From the NCBI RefSeq assembly GCF_010111755.1, contig NC_088955.1, positions 496,001 to 560,000 of the forward strand: a stretch of 64,000 bases of DNA, written 5' to 3'. The notes beneath the pieces were generated by a model. It saw only the letters and a program-made list of their open reading frames with translations. It was not told the origin of the DNA and did no database searches. Made by a program: the position numbers and the translations under genes. This DNA comes from Nakaseomyces glabratus (lineage: Eukaryota > Ascomycota > Saccharomycetes > Saccharomycetales > Saccharomycetaceae). Shown here one piece after another: positions 20,866-29,584 of the stretch (positions within the stretch are counted from its first letter, which is position 1; each line of letters starts with the position of its first letter).

Positions 20866-21966
20866 TTATTTCAAAAATAATTTTGAAATATGTGCTGGCA
20901 AAAATAAAGAGCCATCCAGACGCTCATCAAGTAATATTAGTGCTGAAATTCCGAGACAAGTATGGTACAAATCAGGATCGTCGGCATCATTTTTACTAAA
21001 GCCACCGATTATCTGATTCTGCGTTACGTTTAGTAAATAGTTTTCTAATGAACGCTGATCCACATACCCTTGCCATTCTTTAGTGAGCAACTGGATTGAA
21101 TTTAGACACCACGTTGCATAACAGGTATCAGCAAACTTATTTGGACGCCCTTGGAAGCCACCATGGTCATCTGTGTCATAAAATGGATTTTGCTCTTCCT
21201 GTTTTCTCATGATGTCGGATGAGGAAACCTGCCTATGGGAGAGCCAGGTTAATGTCTTCTCAACAAAATTCTCGTCTATAGTCTCTCTTGCTTTTAGCAA
21301 AGCTAATGTCGACAAGGCACATGATGTATATCCAGCATGGGCTTCACCATACTGACCATATGCACCGTCGAAACATTGTTGATTTTTGATATAATCTAGC
21401 AATTTGGAGACATTGATATACTTAGAATAATCGGCCGGCGACCTGCACCCGATAATATATAACAATGCGACTGCTATGTAACAAAACCTCAAATCTTCTC
21501 CATCAACTGGTGATACAGATGTGCCTGAAAGGTCCAATGCCGACTTGAATGAGCCATTAGGCAGTTGGCATAGGCCCACAAACCTCCCAATAGACTCTCC
21601 GTCCATTTCATGGCATATGTAATGATGCTGCTTCAATAAAGCCAGCACCAAGAGTGCAAAGAGAGTGTTTGGCAAGTTGAATGTAATGACACCATCAACT
21701 CTTACATTTAAGCTCCCTACAAACCCAGAAATTCTTTGATTTTGCTTCGGAGCAGACTTTGTTATCAAATGTGACTTGATCCACGGTATATACTTGCTAT
21801 ATTTCCCCTGAATATCCTCCCCAAGAAGGCTGAGACTTTGAAAGCTATAGTACAGTATTGCCATCTTGTTCACATCATTGTCCTCATACTTGGCAGGCAA
21901 TAATTGCAAATGCCTCTCTATATATTTCACATGTTTTTTTTTTATTTGATCTGGCATATTCTGCAT
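20866..21966 (-). CDS. CDC43: Geranylgeranyltransferase I beta subunit
   Basis: 366 residues from the first ATG. The frame stays open ten codons upstream to a GTG, but no ATG occurs there. Beta subunit of protein geranylgeranyltransferase I, partner of the Ram2 alpha subunit; it prenylates Rho1, Cdc42 and other CaaL proteins. Seen: repeated prenyltransferase helices with Gly-rich turns such as FDGAYGQYGEAHAGYTSCALSTLALL split by family repeats, DDHGGFQGRPNKFADTCYATW near residue 265-285 with the zinc-ligand Asp and Cys, GGFSKNDADDPDLYHTCLG near 335 with the zinc-ligand His, and SGFVGSLNVRVDG at the N-terminal side. S. cerevisiae Cdc43 has 376 residues. Downstream of LYS5 and before AMS1, as in YGL155W. 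Confidence 0.93.
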   Translation of the reverse strand: MQNMPDQIKKKHVKYIERHLQLLPAKYEDNDVNKMAILYYSFQSLSLLGEDIQGKYSKYIPWIKSHLITKSAPKQNQRISGFVGSLNVRVDGVITFNLPNTLFALLVLALLKQHHYICHEMDGESIGRFVGLCQLPNGSFKSALDLSGTSVSPVDGEDLRFCYIAVALLYIIGCRSPADYSKYINVSKLLDYIKNQQCFDGAYGQYGEAHAGYTSCALSTLALLKARETIDENFVEKTLTWLSHRQVSSSDIMRKQEEQNPFYDTDDHGGFQGRPNKFADTCYATWCLNSIQLLTKEWQGYVDQRSLENYLLNVTQNQIIGGFSKNDADDPDLYHTCLGISALILLDERLDGSLFLPAHISKLFLK

Positions 21967-22388
21967 CTTAAAATAAAGGCACTCAATTCTATACACGAAT
22001 TAGCAGTTGTCCTTGTAACTAGTCCTTACAAGTCTTTTCAAATGCTTGTTAAATCAGTATCCAGTAATACCAATCAGATCATCTAAAACATAATTTACCT
22101 TAGTATTGATCCACCATCAGCTTGCGATGCCCTTTCAATTCCTATTTTGAGTTTTTATTTTGCCAAAAACCTGAAGACAAGATAATTGTACGCCATTTTG
22201 TGTGAAGTCTGGATATTTTATTTTCATTTTGAAAAATATTTGCGGGATACCGGGTAAACAAAGCTGATCCTTGATAGCCAAACCTCTCAATAAAGAGTAA
22301 GCATGGCTCTCCGGTAAGTTGTAGTAGCTGTGAATACAAATAATAGATAGTTTGAAACTTGATTTTATATAGTATTTTATTTTATATT
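21967..22388. other. CDC43 promoter and AMS1 3' region
   Basis: 422 bases between two minus-strand genes. Holds a Reb1 core (CGGGTAA, 22251-22257) 285 bases before the CDC43 ATG. A 65-codon open frame at 22142-22339 has no ATG and is not called. Confidence 0.5.
22251..22257 (-). promoter_or_regulatory. Putative Reb1 site upstream of CDC43
   Basis: CGGGTAA on the plus strand, that is TTACCCG reading toward CDC43. Position fits a nucleosome-depleted promoter. Confidence 0.45.
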
Positions 22389-25300
22389 CTAGAATATCAA
22401 TCTGTAGGAAGCAATTTGGAAAGTTTTTAAAGTTATTGGGATCTCGTAAGTTCCGTCATCTAGTTTTTTAAAATTGACGTCCTCAATAGCATCTAATTCA
22501 AGGTTATCAACAATTTGAACCTCCCTCAAAGGTAAGGATGTTTTTAGGACAGCACGAGACTCACCACCAAGTGACTCATAAACCCTAGCAATTAAACTTC
22601 TCGATCTCAACTTCTTTAAAGCATAGTTGGAATTCAGCTCTTCATCATCTTCACCACGCTTGATATTTGATAAAATGACGTTTGGCTCACCTTCAATTGA
22701 AATAATGCTCTGTAATTTGTCGGCATACTCTTTAGATATTTGGTATTTGTGATTGAAGTTAAATTCGATGGCATTTCTAACTGTCTTGTAGTTTAATTCA
22801 CCGCGATGAGGATAAATAGCATAGTTGATCTCGTGCGATCCCATATCTGCATGAGCATCAGGTGCCTTAGGTGATCTTAACAGTGATAATCTCATTAGGT
22901 TTCCATGCACTGAAAACCCATATTTACAATCATTTAGAATCGATACACCCTTGGTATGCTCGGAATAGTCAGCAAACTTATGATTGCAGACTTCAAACTT
23001 AGCGACATCCCAGGAGGTGTTGTAATGGGTTGGTCTCTTTGTGATACCAAATTGAGTCTCATAAGAAGCAAAATCATTACGAACATTAACTGGGAATTCA
23101 ACCTTCAAGAACTTGTTCTCGCTTTCCCAGTTCTCGACCTTTGTGTTGATATGAATAATACTTTCATCTGCCCGCTGCTCATCAGTAGATTTTAATGAAA
23201 CTTTTGTAATGATCTCACAGTTTTTGGAAATCTTGAAGCGTGACTCAACTGTGCATTCATTGCCACTGTCCCCAACAATCTTTACAGAGTCTGCATCTTC
23301 TAGATAATTAAACTGGTTTACAGAATACAACTCAGTATCCCAGGCCTGCCAAGATAATGGTTTATCATCGAATATAACAAACTGGTTAGCACCAAACTTA
23401 TTTCTACCATTCTTAAGGTCAAGATACTCGATATTGTCTTTTGTGTCTTTGATACTCTTAATGACACCTCTCTTCTTACATATCGATACTTCCCATTTGC
23501 CGTTGGAAAGCAAGTAACAGTCATCTTTATCTTTCACGGAAGCGAAAAACTTCTTAGAAATATCCTTTTCTCCAGCAAAGTCGGTTTCTAACCATGGAAG
23601 AGTTCTTAAAGTCAATTCGTCTTTATGCTTATCCTTTTGTACACATTTCAATGCATCTTCAATCAACTTATTACATCTTTCAATGACTTCATCAAGTCTA
23701 GGAATAGCCTCATACTTATAAACCATTTCAATACAAGAACCCGGCAACACATCATGGAATTGACACAATAAAATATCTTCCCAAAGTTTATTTATCTCAT
23801 TGGCAGGATATTTATATCTATCCGGGAATAGGATGGAAACTTTAGTAGCTATCCATTCCAAGTCATGGATTTTGATTTCTGAGAACCTCATATGCTTTTT
23901 GGTTCTTGCTTGACTTGTATATGTACCCCTATGGAATTCAAAGTATAACTCACCATTCCAAGTTGGTAGAATTGAACCATTGTCTGTATTTTTTAGAATA
24001 TTGTCATAAAATTCGTCCACAGACTTTCCAACATCCAATTTGGGGACAACGTTACCATTTCTGTTAGATATTGACCTAATTCTTCTCATTTTTTCGAGCA
24101 TTTCTCTGGTAGGACCACCACCACCATCACCTTTACCATACAACATCAAGCCAGCACCATAAAACTCAGTTGTTTTATTTTGTTTCGATGAACGCAAAAC
24201 ATCCCCAAAGTGAGAGTCTGCAGTATACGTATTTCCAGGTGGCATGTGTGTCAGAAGTTGAGAACCGTCAATACCCGCCCAATTGAAAGTCGAATGGGGA
24301 AAGCTATTTATATTATTCCACGATAGCTTCTGGGTTAAGAATTTATCTATTCCAGATAGACGACAAATCTGAGGGACTTGCGAAGAATAACCAAAGGTAT
24401 CAGGTAACCAGAAAACTGTACTCTTGGTACCCAAATGCTTCATGAAAAATCTTTGTCCATAGAAGAATTGTCTGGCCAAAGACTCGCCCGATGGCATATT
24501 GGTGTCATTTTCAACCCAAGAGCCACCTACTGGAATAAATTGACCTTCTTGCACTTTAGGAACCAAGACTTTCTTAAAAAACTCAGGATGATCTTCTAAT
24601 AACCACTTAAATTGTTGAGCTTGGGATGCAACAAATTGGTACTCTGGAAATTCATCAATTAAAGTACATTGAGAAGACCATGATCTTACAATTTTTCTCC
24701 GAGTTTCAGCAAAGGGCCATAACCAAGCTGTGTCAATATGACAGTTACCGATACCGTAGACTGATGTCATTACATCAGAACCATTTTGATAAACCTTTGG
24801 AGAGTCAGCGAAATCGTCAAGGTACTCCTTGTGCAACAACTCTCTGCATCTTCTAACACTTGACCTATCCTCGGGATCAAAAGCATCCATAACAAGATTA
24901 CCAACTTGCCTTGCCTTATGTTTTTGCCAAGAGTCGCCTGGGAGTTCTCTGGCGGCGTCACCTAGCATCCAGAAATCAATTCGCAAAGCTCTAGCTTCCC
25001 AATCTGGCCAAACGATATCTGCTTTGTTCAAGCCAAAGAATCTGTGGTCATCAGGAGGGTTGATGGTGGAACCAGCACCACAACCAAACATACCGTTGTT
25101 ACCAGATTCAATGTAGAAGAAGTATTCACCTGACTCATTTTTTGGTAACTGATATTCTGTTCTCTCGTTACCAGAAAATGCTGTTGCCGGTAGTAAAGTT
25201 TCAGGATCAATTACAACTCCTTCATTTGAGCAGTCCCAATCAAAAATTATCTTTTTGCCTATCCAATGAGAAGGTAGTTTCAAATGAACTTTAAACCATG

Positions 25301-25634
25301 TAGTAGACCAACTGGGCCCAAATGGCTGGCCAATTGAAGCATCCTGGAAATTCAATTCCCCCTTTTTGTCCTTCTCAATAATGGACTTCCAAGAGGGTCT
25401 CTTATCAGGGGAAGTAGGATCAGACCCATCTTCAAATGGCACCTGGTACCATTGCACTTTTACATGCTTCCCATCAAGCCTAATGCGCTCCCTATCATAG
25501 AATTTAGGCAAATTTTGGTGGCTGAATGGCCCACCTTGGTCGAGAAACTGCCTTAGCCTGTCCTCGTAGATCCCTTGAACAGGTTTGAATTGAGGATCGT
25601 AATTCCTCTCTTCAACCGCTTGTTGTCTGAACAT
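22389..25634 (-). CDS. AMS1: Vacuolar alpha-mannosidase (GH38)
   Basis: 1081 residues (S. cerevisiae Ams1 1083). Trims mannose from free oligosaccharides in the vacuole and is a Cvt/selective-autophagy cargo made without a signal peptide; none is visible here either. Seen: GH38 metal site GIGNCHIDTAWLWPF near residue 298, nucleophile region FWLPDTFGYSSQVPQI near 409 (catalytic Asp in PDTFGYS), the family segment QFHDVLPGSCIEMVYKYE near 640 and C-terminal beta domains. Downstream of GRE2/ARI1 and upstream of CDC43 on the same strand, matching YGL155-156-157. A TATA box and C-rich stress elements precede the start, consistent with induction on starvation. Confidence 0.96.
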   Translation of the reverse strand: MFRQQAVEERNYDPQFKPVQGIYEDRLRQFLDQGGPFSHQNLPKFYDRERIRLDGKHVKVQWYQVPFEDGSDPTSPDKRPSWKSIIEKDKKGELNFQDASIGQPFGPSWSTTWFKVHLKLPSHWIGKKIIFDWDCSNEGVVIDPETLLPATAFSGNERTEYQLPKNESGEYFFYIESGNNGMFGCGAGSTINPPDDHRFFGLNKADIVWPDWEARALRIDFWMLGDAARELPGDSWQKHKARQVGNLVMDAFDPEDRSSVRRCRELLHKEYLDDFADSPKVYQNGSDVMTSVYGIGNCHIDTAWLWPFAETRRKIVRSWSSQCTLIDEFPEYQFVASQAQQFKWLLEDHPEFFKKVLVPKVQEGQFIPVGGSWVENDTNMPSGESLARQFFYGQRFFMKHLGTKSTVFWLPDTFGYSSQVPQICRLSGIDKFLTQKLSWNNINSFPHSTFNWAGIDGSQLLTHMPPGNTYTADSHFGDVLRSSKQNKTTEFYGAGLMLYGKGDGGGGPTREMLEKMRRIRSISNRNGNVVPKLDVGKSVDEFYDNILKNTDNGSILPTWNGELYFEFHRGTYTSQARTKKHMRFSEIKIHDLEWIATKVSILFPDRYKYPANEINKLWEDILLCQFHDVLPGSCIEMVYKYEAIPRLDEVIERCNKLIEDALKCVQKDKHKDELTLRTLPWLETDFAGEKDISKKFFASVKDKDDCYLLSNGKWEVSICKKRGVIKSIKDTKDNIEYLDLKNGRNKFGANQFVIFDDKPLSWQAWDTELYSVNQFNYLEDADSVKIVGDSGNECTVESRFKISKNCEIITKVSLKSTDEQRADESIIHINTKVENWESENKFLKVEFPVNVRNDFASYETQFGITKRPTHYNTSWDVAKFEVCNHKFADYSEHTKGVSILNDCKYGFSVHGNLMRLSLLRSPKAPDAHADMGSHEINYAIYPHRGELNYKTVRNAIEFNFNHKYQISKEYADKLQSIISIEGEPNVILSNIKRGEDDEELNSNYALKKLRSRSLIARVYESLGGESRAVLKTSLPLREVQIVDNLELDAIEDVNFKKLDDGTYEIPITLKTFQIASYRLIF

Positions 25635-26157
25635 TTCTTATGAAAACTCCAGAGCTACCTTGCTACACTTATCAGGTTGGTTTAAGAAGGTAAGCTTAGC
25701 CAAGAAATCATCGCCCTTTATATAGTCCCCCACCTCCTGCGATGGCTGTAAATCGCTCAACTGTCCCCATTTCGGGGGAAGTGAGCCATTGTCATGCGAA
25801 TCGAGCCCTTCTCGCCCCTAAAAAACTGTCTTTACTTTGAGAGTGTGAGTCGTGGTCATGTGACGTTTTAAGCCACTCATATACTGCTAGGAATATAACA
25901 AATAGTATTGAATTGTCAGTGGTTGGTGGCGTTTGTGTGCTGATTTTGAGCAGCATGCTGACGTTGATTGTAGCTACATGTATTTCCCAAAAAAAATATC
26001 ATAATCTATAGCTTGTTATGTTTATTTAGAGATAGCTAAAAATGTACTCTAGTTTATTTCGAAAATATGAATATGTAGTAGTGACTTCGAGACCTGTCAG
26101 GTGGGGTTTTATTATCCCGTTGTCTTCATCCGTTAATGAAATGCAACTCTATAGGCT
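25635..26157. promoter_or_regulatory. AMS1 promoter region
   Basis: 523 bases. Reading toward AMS1: a palindrome GTCATGTGAC near 25856, an AGGGG stress element (CCCCT near 25815), GGGGGAAG near 25774, a C-rich CCCCCACC near 25727 that resembles a Mig1 core, and TATATAAAGG near 25717. The left part is the GRE2-1 3' side. STRE and Mig1 control would fit glucose or stress regulation of a vacuolar hydrolase; this is inference. Confidence 0.5.
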
Positions 26158-27216
26158 TTAATTAGAGTTCTTCTCGGCTTCCAAAATTTGAGAGATGGTG
26201 TCGTAAAGGTCCTTCTTCAAATCAATAAACTCGAAGCCCAGCAATTTCTTGGTCTTGGAGTTGTCAACTGGAGTCAATGCATCATCTGGGTTACCGGTAC
26301 CTGGCTTACCAGCTGGAATCTTACCTTTCAGTTCTGGGAATTGTTCATTAATGATATCTAGCAGGGTTTGGGTAGTGAATAGACCAGCATGAAGCATCAA
26401 TCTTTGCTCGATCAACTCGTCCTTTTGGAACGCTAGGATATGAGCCTTGGCAACATCACGGACGTCGATGTGACCACCTGCAAACTCTGGCAATGGGTCA
26501 TCCTTCTTCAAGTGGACCAAGCTGTTGATGACTTCAGAAGAAGTGTTTAGAATCTTCTTACCTGGTTCCACATAGTTTTGTGGACCGAAGACGTATACTG
26601 GGTTGATGATAGACAACTTAAATTTGACAGAGTCCTTGTTGGCGTTGTAGAAGTCCCAAGCCGCCTTTTCGGCAAACTTCTTTGAACCACAGTAACCTCT
26701 GATTGGATCGGATTGACAACTTTCCCAAGTGTCTTGGTTCCAAGATTCTTCAGTAATTGTCTTGGAAGAATCCTTAGCGTAGAACATGTCAACTGTGGAG
26801 GTGTTGGCAGCAAAGGAGGAAGTAACAACAACTCTCTCAACTGTTTGAGCAGCGTACTTCTTGATGGATTCTAAGATACCCTTGGTACCGTTGACAGCTG
26901 GAATCAACAAATCCTTTTCAATGTCAGTAGTGTTGAAGTGGAATGGAGAGGCGGTGTGTAAGACTACCTTGATATCCTTGCCATGCTTCTCGAAGACGTG
27001 GTCAAATGCGGTTGGATCAGAGATGTCTTTGACAATCTCATAGTTGAAGTCACCACCTTTGAAGATAACATTCTTCAAGTGGTCACCCTTCTCAGCAGAT
27101 CTAACAGAACCAATAACCTTGTAGTTCTGGTCAAGCAATTGTCTAACTACGTGCTGAGCAATGAAACCAGTAGCACCAGAGACAAAGACAGTTGTGTTGC
27201 TGTTATCAGAAGCCAT
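26158..27216 (-). CDS. GRE2: NADPH aldehyde/ketone reductase, Gre2/Ari1 family (copy 1)
   Basis: 352-residue extended short-chain dehydrogenase. Relatives in S. cerevisiae (Gre2, Ari1) reduce methylglyoxal, isovaleraldehyde and other carbonyls with NADPH. Seen: cofactor motif VFVSGATGFIAQHV at residues 10-25, the substrate-side segment VVLTHASPFHF-like block near 90, catalytic Ser in VVVTSSFA near 133, catalytic Y-C-G-S-K near 175 and the Gre2-type NPVYVFGPQ near 210. By position it matches ARI1 (YGL157W) next to AMS1, but several segments look more like Gre2, so the symbol is tentative. Codons are strongly biased to the highly expressed set. Promoter has a TATA box, a heat-shock-type TTCTAGAA and a CCCCT stress element. 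Confidence 0.85.
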   Translation of the reverse strand: MASDNSNTTVFVSGATGFIAQHVVRQLLDQNYKVIGSVRSAEKGDHLKNVIFKGGDFNYEIVKDISDPTAFDHVFEKHGKDIKVVLHTASPFHFNTTDIEKDLLIPAVNGTKGILESIKKYAAQTVERVVVTSSFAANTSTVDMFYAKDSSKTITEESWNQDTWESCQSDPIRGYCGSKKFAEKAAWDFYNANKDSVKFKLSIINPVYVFGPQNYVEPGKKILNTSSEVINSLVHLKKDDPLPEFAGGHIDVRDVAKAHILAFQKDELIEQRLMLHAGLFTTQTLLDIINEQFPELKGKIPAGKPGTGNPDDALTPVDNSKTKKLLGFEFIDLKKDLYDTISQILEAEKNSN

Positions 27217-27317
27217 ATTTTTTTTTGATTATGAAGTATACTATTGTTGTTTGTTGCTATTCATTCAATGCAAGAAATACAATTGATAGATGTGAGTTGG
27301 GATGAGTATGAGCTCCC

Positions 27318-27326
27318 TTTATATAT
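27318..27326 (-). promoter_or_regulatory. TATA box of GRE2-1
   Basis: ATATATAAA reading toward the gene, about 102 bases before the ATG. Confidence 0.55.
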
Positions 27327-27393
27327 GATTTATTCCAAGTAAATTCAACTCAATTCGATTTAATTCATCGATACTGTGCAGCTCAATTCAAGC

Positions 27394-27401
27394 TTCTAGA
27401 A
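27394..27401. promoter_or_regulatory. Heat-shock-type element in the GRE2-1 promoter
   Basis: TTCTAGAA gives two facing nGAAn units, followed by GTTTTC as an imperfect third. Hsf1 binding is plausible, not shown. Confidence 0.4.
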
Positions 27402-27618
27402 GTTTTCTCGACTCGCCCGATGTCGGGAAATCCATTAAACGACCCCTTAAGGTATTCGGATCCGTGTAGGTCTGCGATTGAGACGTTGTATTGCAAGGAT
27501 AGTACCGGTACATCAAGTAAACTTGTCGTGGTGTTCCGCAACTCAACCCATCTCACATAGGTCTCTGGTATAGAAGCTCCTTGTGTCTGCTTTCATTGAA
27601 AAGAAGAATGGGGGGCAA

Positions 27619-27630
27619 GGTCGGCCGACC
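27619..27630. repeat. 12-base palindrome GGTCGGCCGACC
   Basis: Perfect palindrome around a CGG-CCG core, the half-sites used by Zn2Cys6 factors. The inner TCGGCCGA recurs at 27796, 29397 and 30843. Confidence 0.6.
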
Positions 27631-27635
27631 CAACT

Positions 27636-27688
27636 GTGGTGTCGGGTGAAAAATCTTGTGCTTCTCTTGCAGGAAAGCCCGACACCAC
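27636..27688. repeat. 11-base inverted repeat with 31-base loop
   Basis: GTGGTGTCGGG (27636-27646) pairs with CCCGACACCAC (27678-27688). Could form a hairpin or be two facing factor sites. Confidence 0.6.
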
Positions 27689-27955
27689 TTCGCTTCGCAG
27701 CAGTGTCCCCCTTCTGTACCAGCATGGTTACTGTAAATCAACGCTCGGGGCGCAATAACAGCCCTGGAAAAGACAGAAGGCGAAAGAACCATCTTTCGGC
27801 CGATCTATAGTCCCTAGTACTGTGGCAAAGAAAAAGAAAGAGATAAATTGTCGGATCAAACTAAGGGTGTTCTCAAAGGGAGGATACAATGGGCTGGAGA
27901 AAGTACCGTAGGAAAGTGATATCGGGTGAGTTTTACTTCGAGGTGGCTTCGAGGT

Positions 27956-27998
27956 TGGCCTTCGGGTGGCTCTTCGGATGGCTCTTCGGATGGCTCTT
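27956..27998. repeat. Short tandem repeat, unit GGCTCTTCGGAT
   Basis: About three imperfect copies of a 12-base unit. The matching places next to AKR2 and AKR3 carry only one copy, so the array expanded or shrank after duplication. Confidence 0.6.
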
Positions 27999-28140
27999 CA
28001 TTTAAGGGTTGTCGGGCGAGTGCCAATGCAAAGATGCGTGTGATGAGCCTACGGCTGGTATAGTTTATGAAGATAGCACAGAAGCTGTACCCGATTACAT
28101 CAATACGTTCTACACAGATACACATTTACATATTGGGAGT

Positions 28141-29178
28141 TTAGTAGTAAAACTTCTTTGGAAGGTATGGTTCTTCTAAATACTTGATGTCTTCTTCTGG
28201 CAATTCGAAGTCAATGGAGGCAATGGCTTCGTCCACTCTGTCAATTGAGTTCAATCCAACAATTGGGTTGCATCCTTTACTTAATACCCAGCTGTTCGAG
28301 ATAATGGCCATCGAAGTGTTGTGCTTCTTCGCAACTTCTTCAACTCGGTTGATAATCTCCTTTTGATCTTCGGTCAACTTATCTAATTCTAGGTACTTGA
28401 AAGTCGGATCACTCTTGATACGGTCGGTGGTTTTATTCAAAGGCCTTGTTAACAATCCTCTGGCGTTGGGAGACCATGGAATCAAAGCAATGTTGTGTCT
28501 CTTGGCAAATGGAATAATCTCTCTTTCATCTTCACGGATCAGCAAGTTGTATAATGACTGCAATGAAACAAATTGGAACCAATTGTGCTTCTCAGCAATA
28601 AATTGTAGCTCAGCAAATTCAGTAGCTAGCATTGATGAAGACCCGATGTACCTAGCGTAACCGGCCTCCACAACATCATTCAATGCCTTCATGATCTCCT
28701 TCATTGGTGTCTCTTTGTCAAGACGGTGAATCTGAAGCACATCGATGTACGTTCCAAGTCTTTCAGTAGAGTTCTTAACACCTTCAAGAATATGTTTCCT
28801 CGACAGCCCACGCTGGTTGGTCAGCACTAAGTCCTCTTGTTCATCAATTTTCACTCCAGGTTGTAGGTTGAGGTCTTCATCTACACCAAAAAAAACTTTA
28901 GTCATAATAACTACGGTCTCTCTCTTGATTTGGTACTTCTCAAAGAACTCTTTTAGTAGCCTTTCACTGTAACCATTGGAGTAGACGTCCGCAGTATCGT
29001 ACGTTCTTAGCCCACGATCATAGGCATGCTTCAGGATACCGAAAATCTTCTCTTTATCCTCAAGAACCCAGTCCGCCCATTTCTTAGAACCATAGGACAT
29101 GCATCCAATAATAATCGGTGAGATCTTTAATCCGGATCCACCAAACCTTACCTGCTTAACCAGATTACTAGCAACCAT
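28141..29178 (-). CDS. Aldo-keto reductase, YPL088W type (AKR copy 1)
   Basis: 345 residues. Member of the yeast aryl-alcohol-dehydrogenase-like aldo-keto reductases, closest to S. cerevisiae YPL088W (342 residues). Expected NADPH-dependent reduction of aldehydes; the physiological substrate is unknown. Seen: catalytic tetrad Asp61 and Tyr66 in TYDTADVYSNG, Lys94 in IMTKVFF and His151 in LQIHRLD; cofactor-side segments IPWSPNARGLLTRPL and SNSWVLSKGCNPIVGLNS near the C-terminus. All catalytic residues are intact. First of three tandem same-strand copies; shares its promoter with copy 2 and its 3' flank with copy 3. Cytosolic; no targeting signal seen. Confidence 0.9.
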   Translation of the reverse strand: MVASNLVKQVRFGGSGLKISPIIIGCMSYGSKKWADWVLEDKEKIFGILKHAYDRGLRTYDTADVYSNGYSERLLKEFFEKYQIKRETVVIMTKVFFGVDEDLNLQPGVKIDEQEDLVLTNQRGLSRKHILEGVKNSTERLGTYIDVLQIHRLDKETPMKEIMKALNDVVEAGYARYIGSSSMLATEFAELQFIAEKHNWFQFVSLQSLYNLLIREDEREIIPFAKRHNIALIPWSPNARGLLTRPLNKTTDRIKSDPTFKYLELDKLTEDQKEIINRVEEVAKKHNTSMAIISNSWVLSKGCNPIVGLNSIDRVDEAIASIDFELPEEDIKYLEEPYLPKKFYY

Positions 29179-29584
29179 CTCCTAAACTAGTTGTGTGAGT
29201 TCTCGATCGGATATTAGCAGTACTATTCATTTGGTAGCATACGCACCTGTAATGCCTGTTTATATAATATAAAGTTGGCAAGATTATGGGTATTTTATCA
29301 TGTTCAGAGAATTGTAGAACACCATGGTTGTGTGCTCCTTCAAAACAGTTGATTATAGGTTGGTTGGTTTACAATCGTTGTGCTCTATCATGAACGTCGG
29401 CCGAGTATTGGTTCGTGGTGGGTTCGGATGGCTCTTCATTTAAGGGATATCGGGCGAGTGCCATAGTAAGGGATGCATGCCATACAGTGGCCCGTCGGGA
29501 TAGCTTTTATAAAGATGGAATTGAAGCAATGGCTGATTACATCAATACGTTCTGCACAGATACACACATACAAATGGGTAAAGC
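29179..29584. promoter_or_regulatory. AKR1 promoter and AKR2 downstream flank
   Basis: 406 bases. The AKR1-proximal part (to about 29415) is nearly identical to the AKR2 promoter, including TATA (29259-29267) and TCGGCCGA (29397-29404). The rest is a diverged version of the module carrying ATATCGGGCGAGTGCC found beside the other copies. Confidence 0.65.
29259..29267 (-). promoter_or_regulatory. TATA box of AKR1
   Basis: TTATATAAA reading toward the gene, 81 bases before the ATG. The same spacing is seen for AKR2. Confidence 0.55.

Larger units (their letters stand above)
27217..28140. promoter_or_regulatory. GRE2-1 promoter and AKR-array left flank
   Basis: 924 bases, richer in G+C than most spacers here. 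Toward GRE2-1: TATA (27318-27326), a heat-shock-type TTCTAGAA (27394-27401), CCCGA-TG-TCGGG (27416-27427) and a CCCCT stress element near 27445. Further right: palindrome GGTCGGCCGACC (27619-27630), an 11-base inverted repeat (27636-27646 with 27678-27688), a second TCGGCCGA (27796) and a 12-base tandem repeat (about 27956-27998). From about 27990 the sequence is the same as the flank of AKR3 (about 30880-31024). Open frames here have no family features. Confidence 0.55.

Noticed and set aside
22142..22339. 65-codon frame upstream of CDC43
   Set aside because: Has no ATG (opens at TTG) and lies in the CDC43 promoter.
27543..27810. Overlapping frames on both strands in the GRE2-1/AKR1 spacer
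   Set aside because: They arise from local G+C-rich sequence with few stops; none has family features or consistent codon use.
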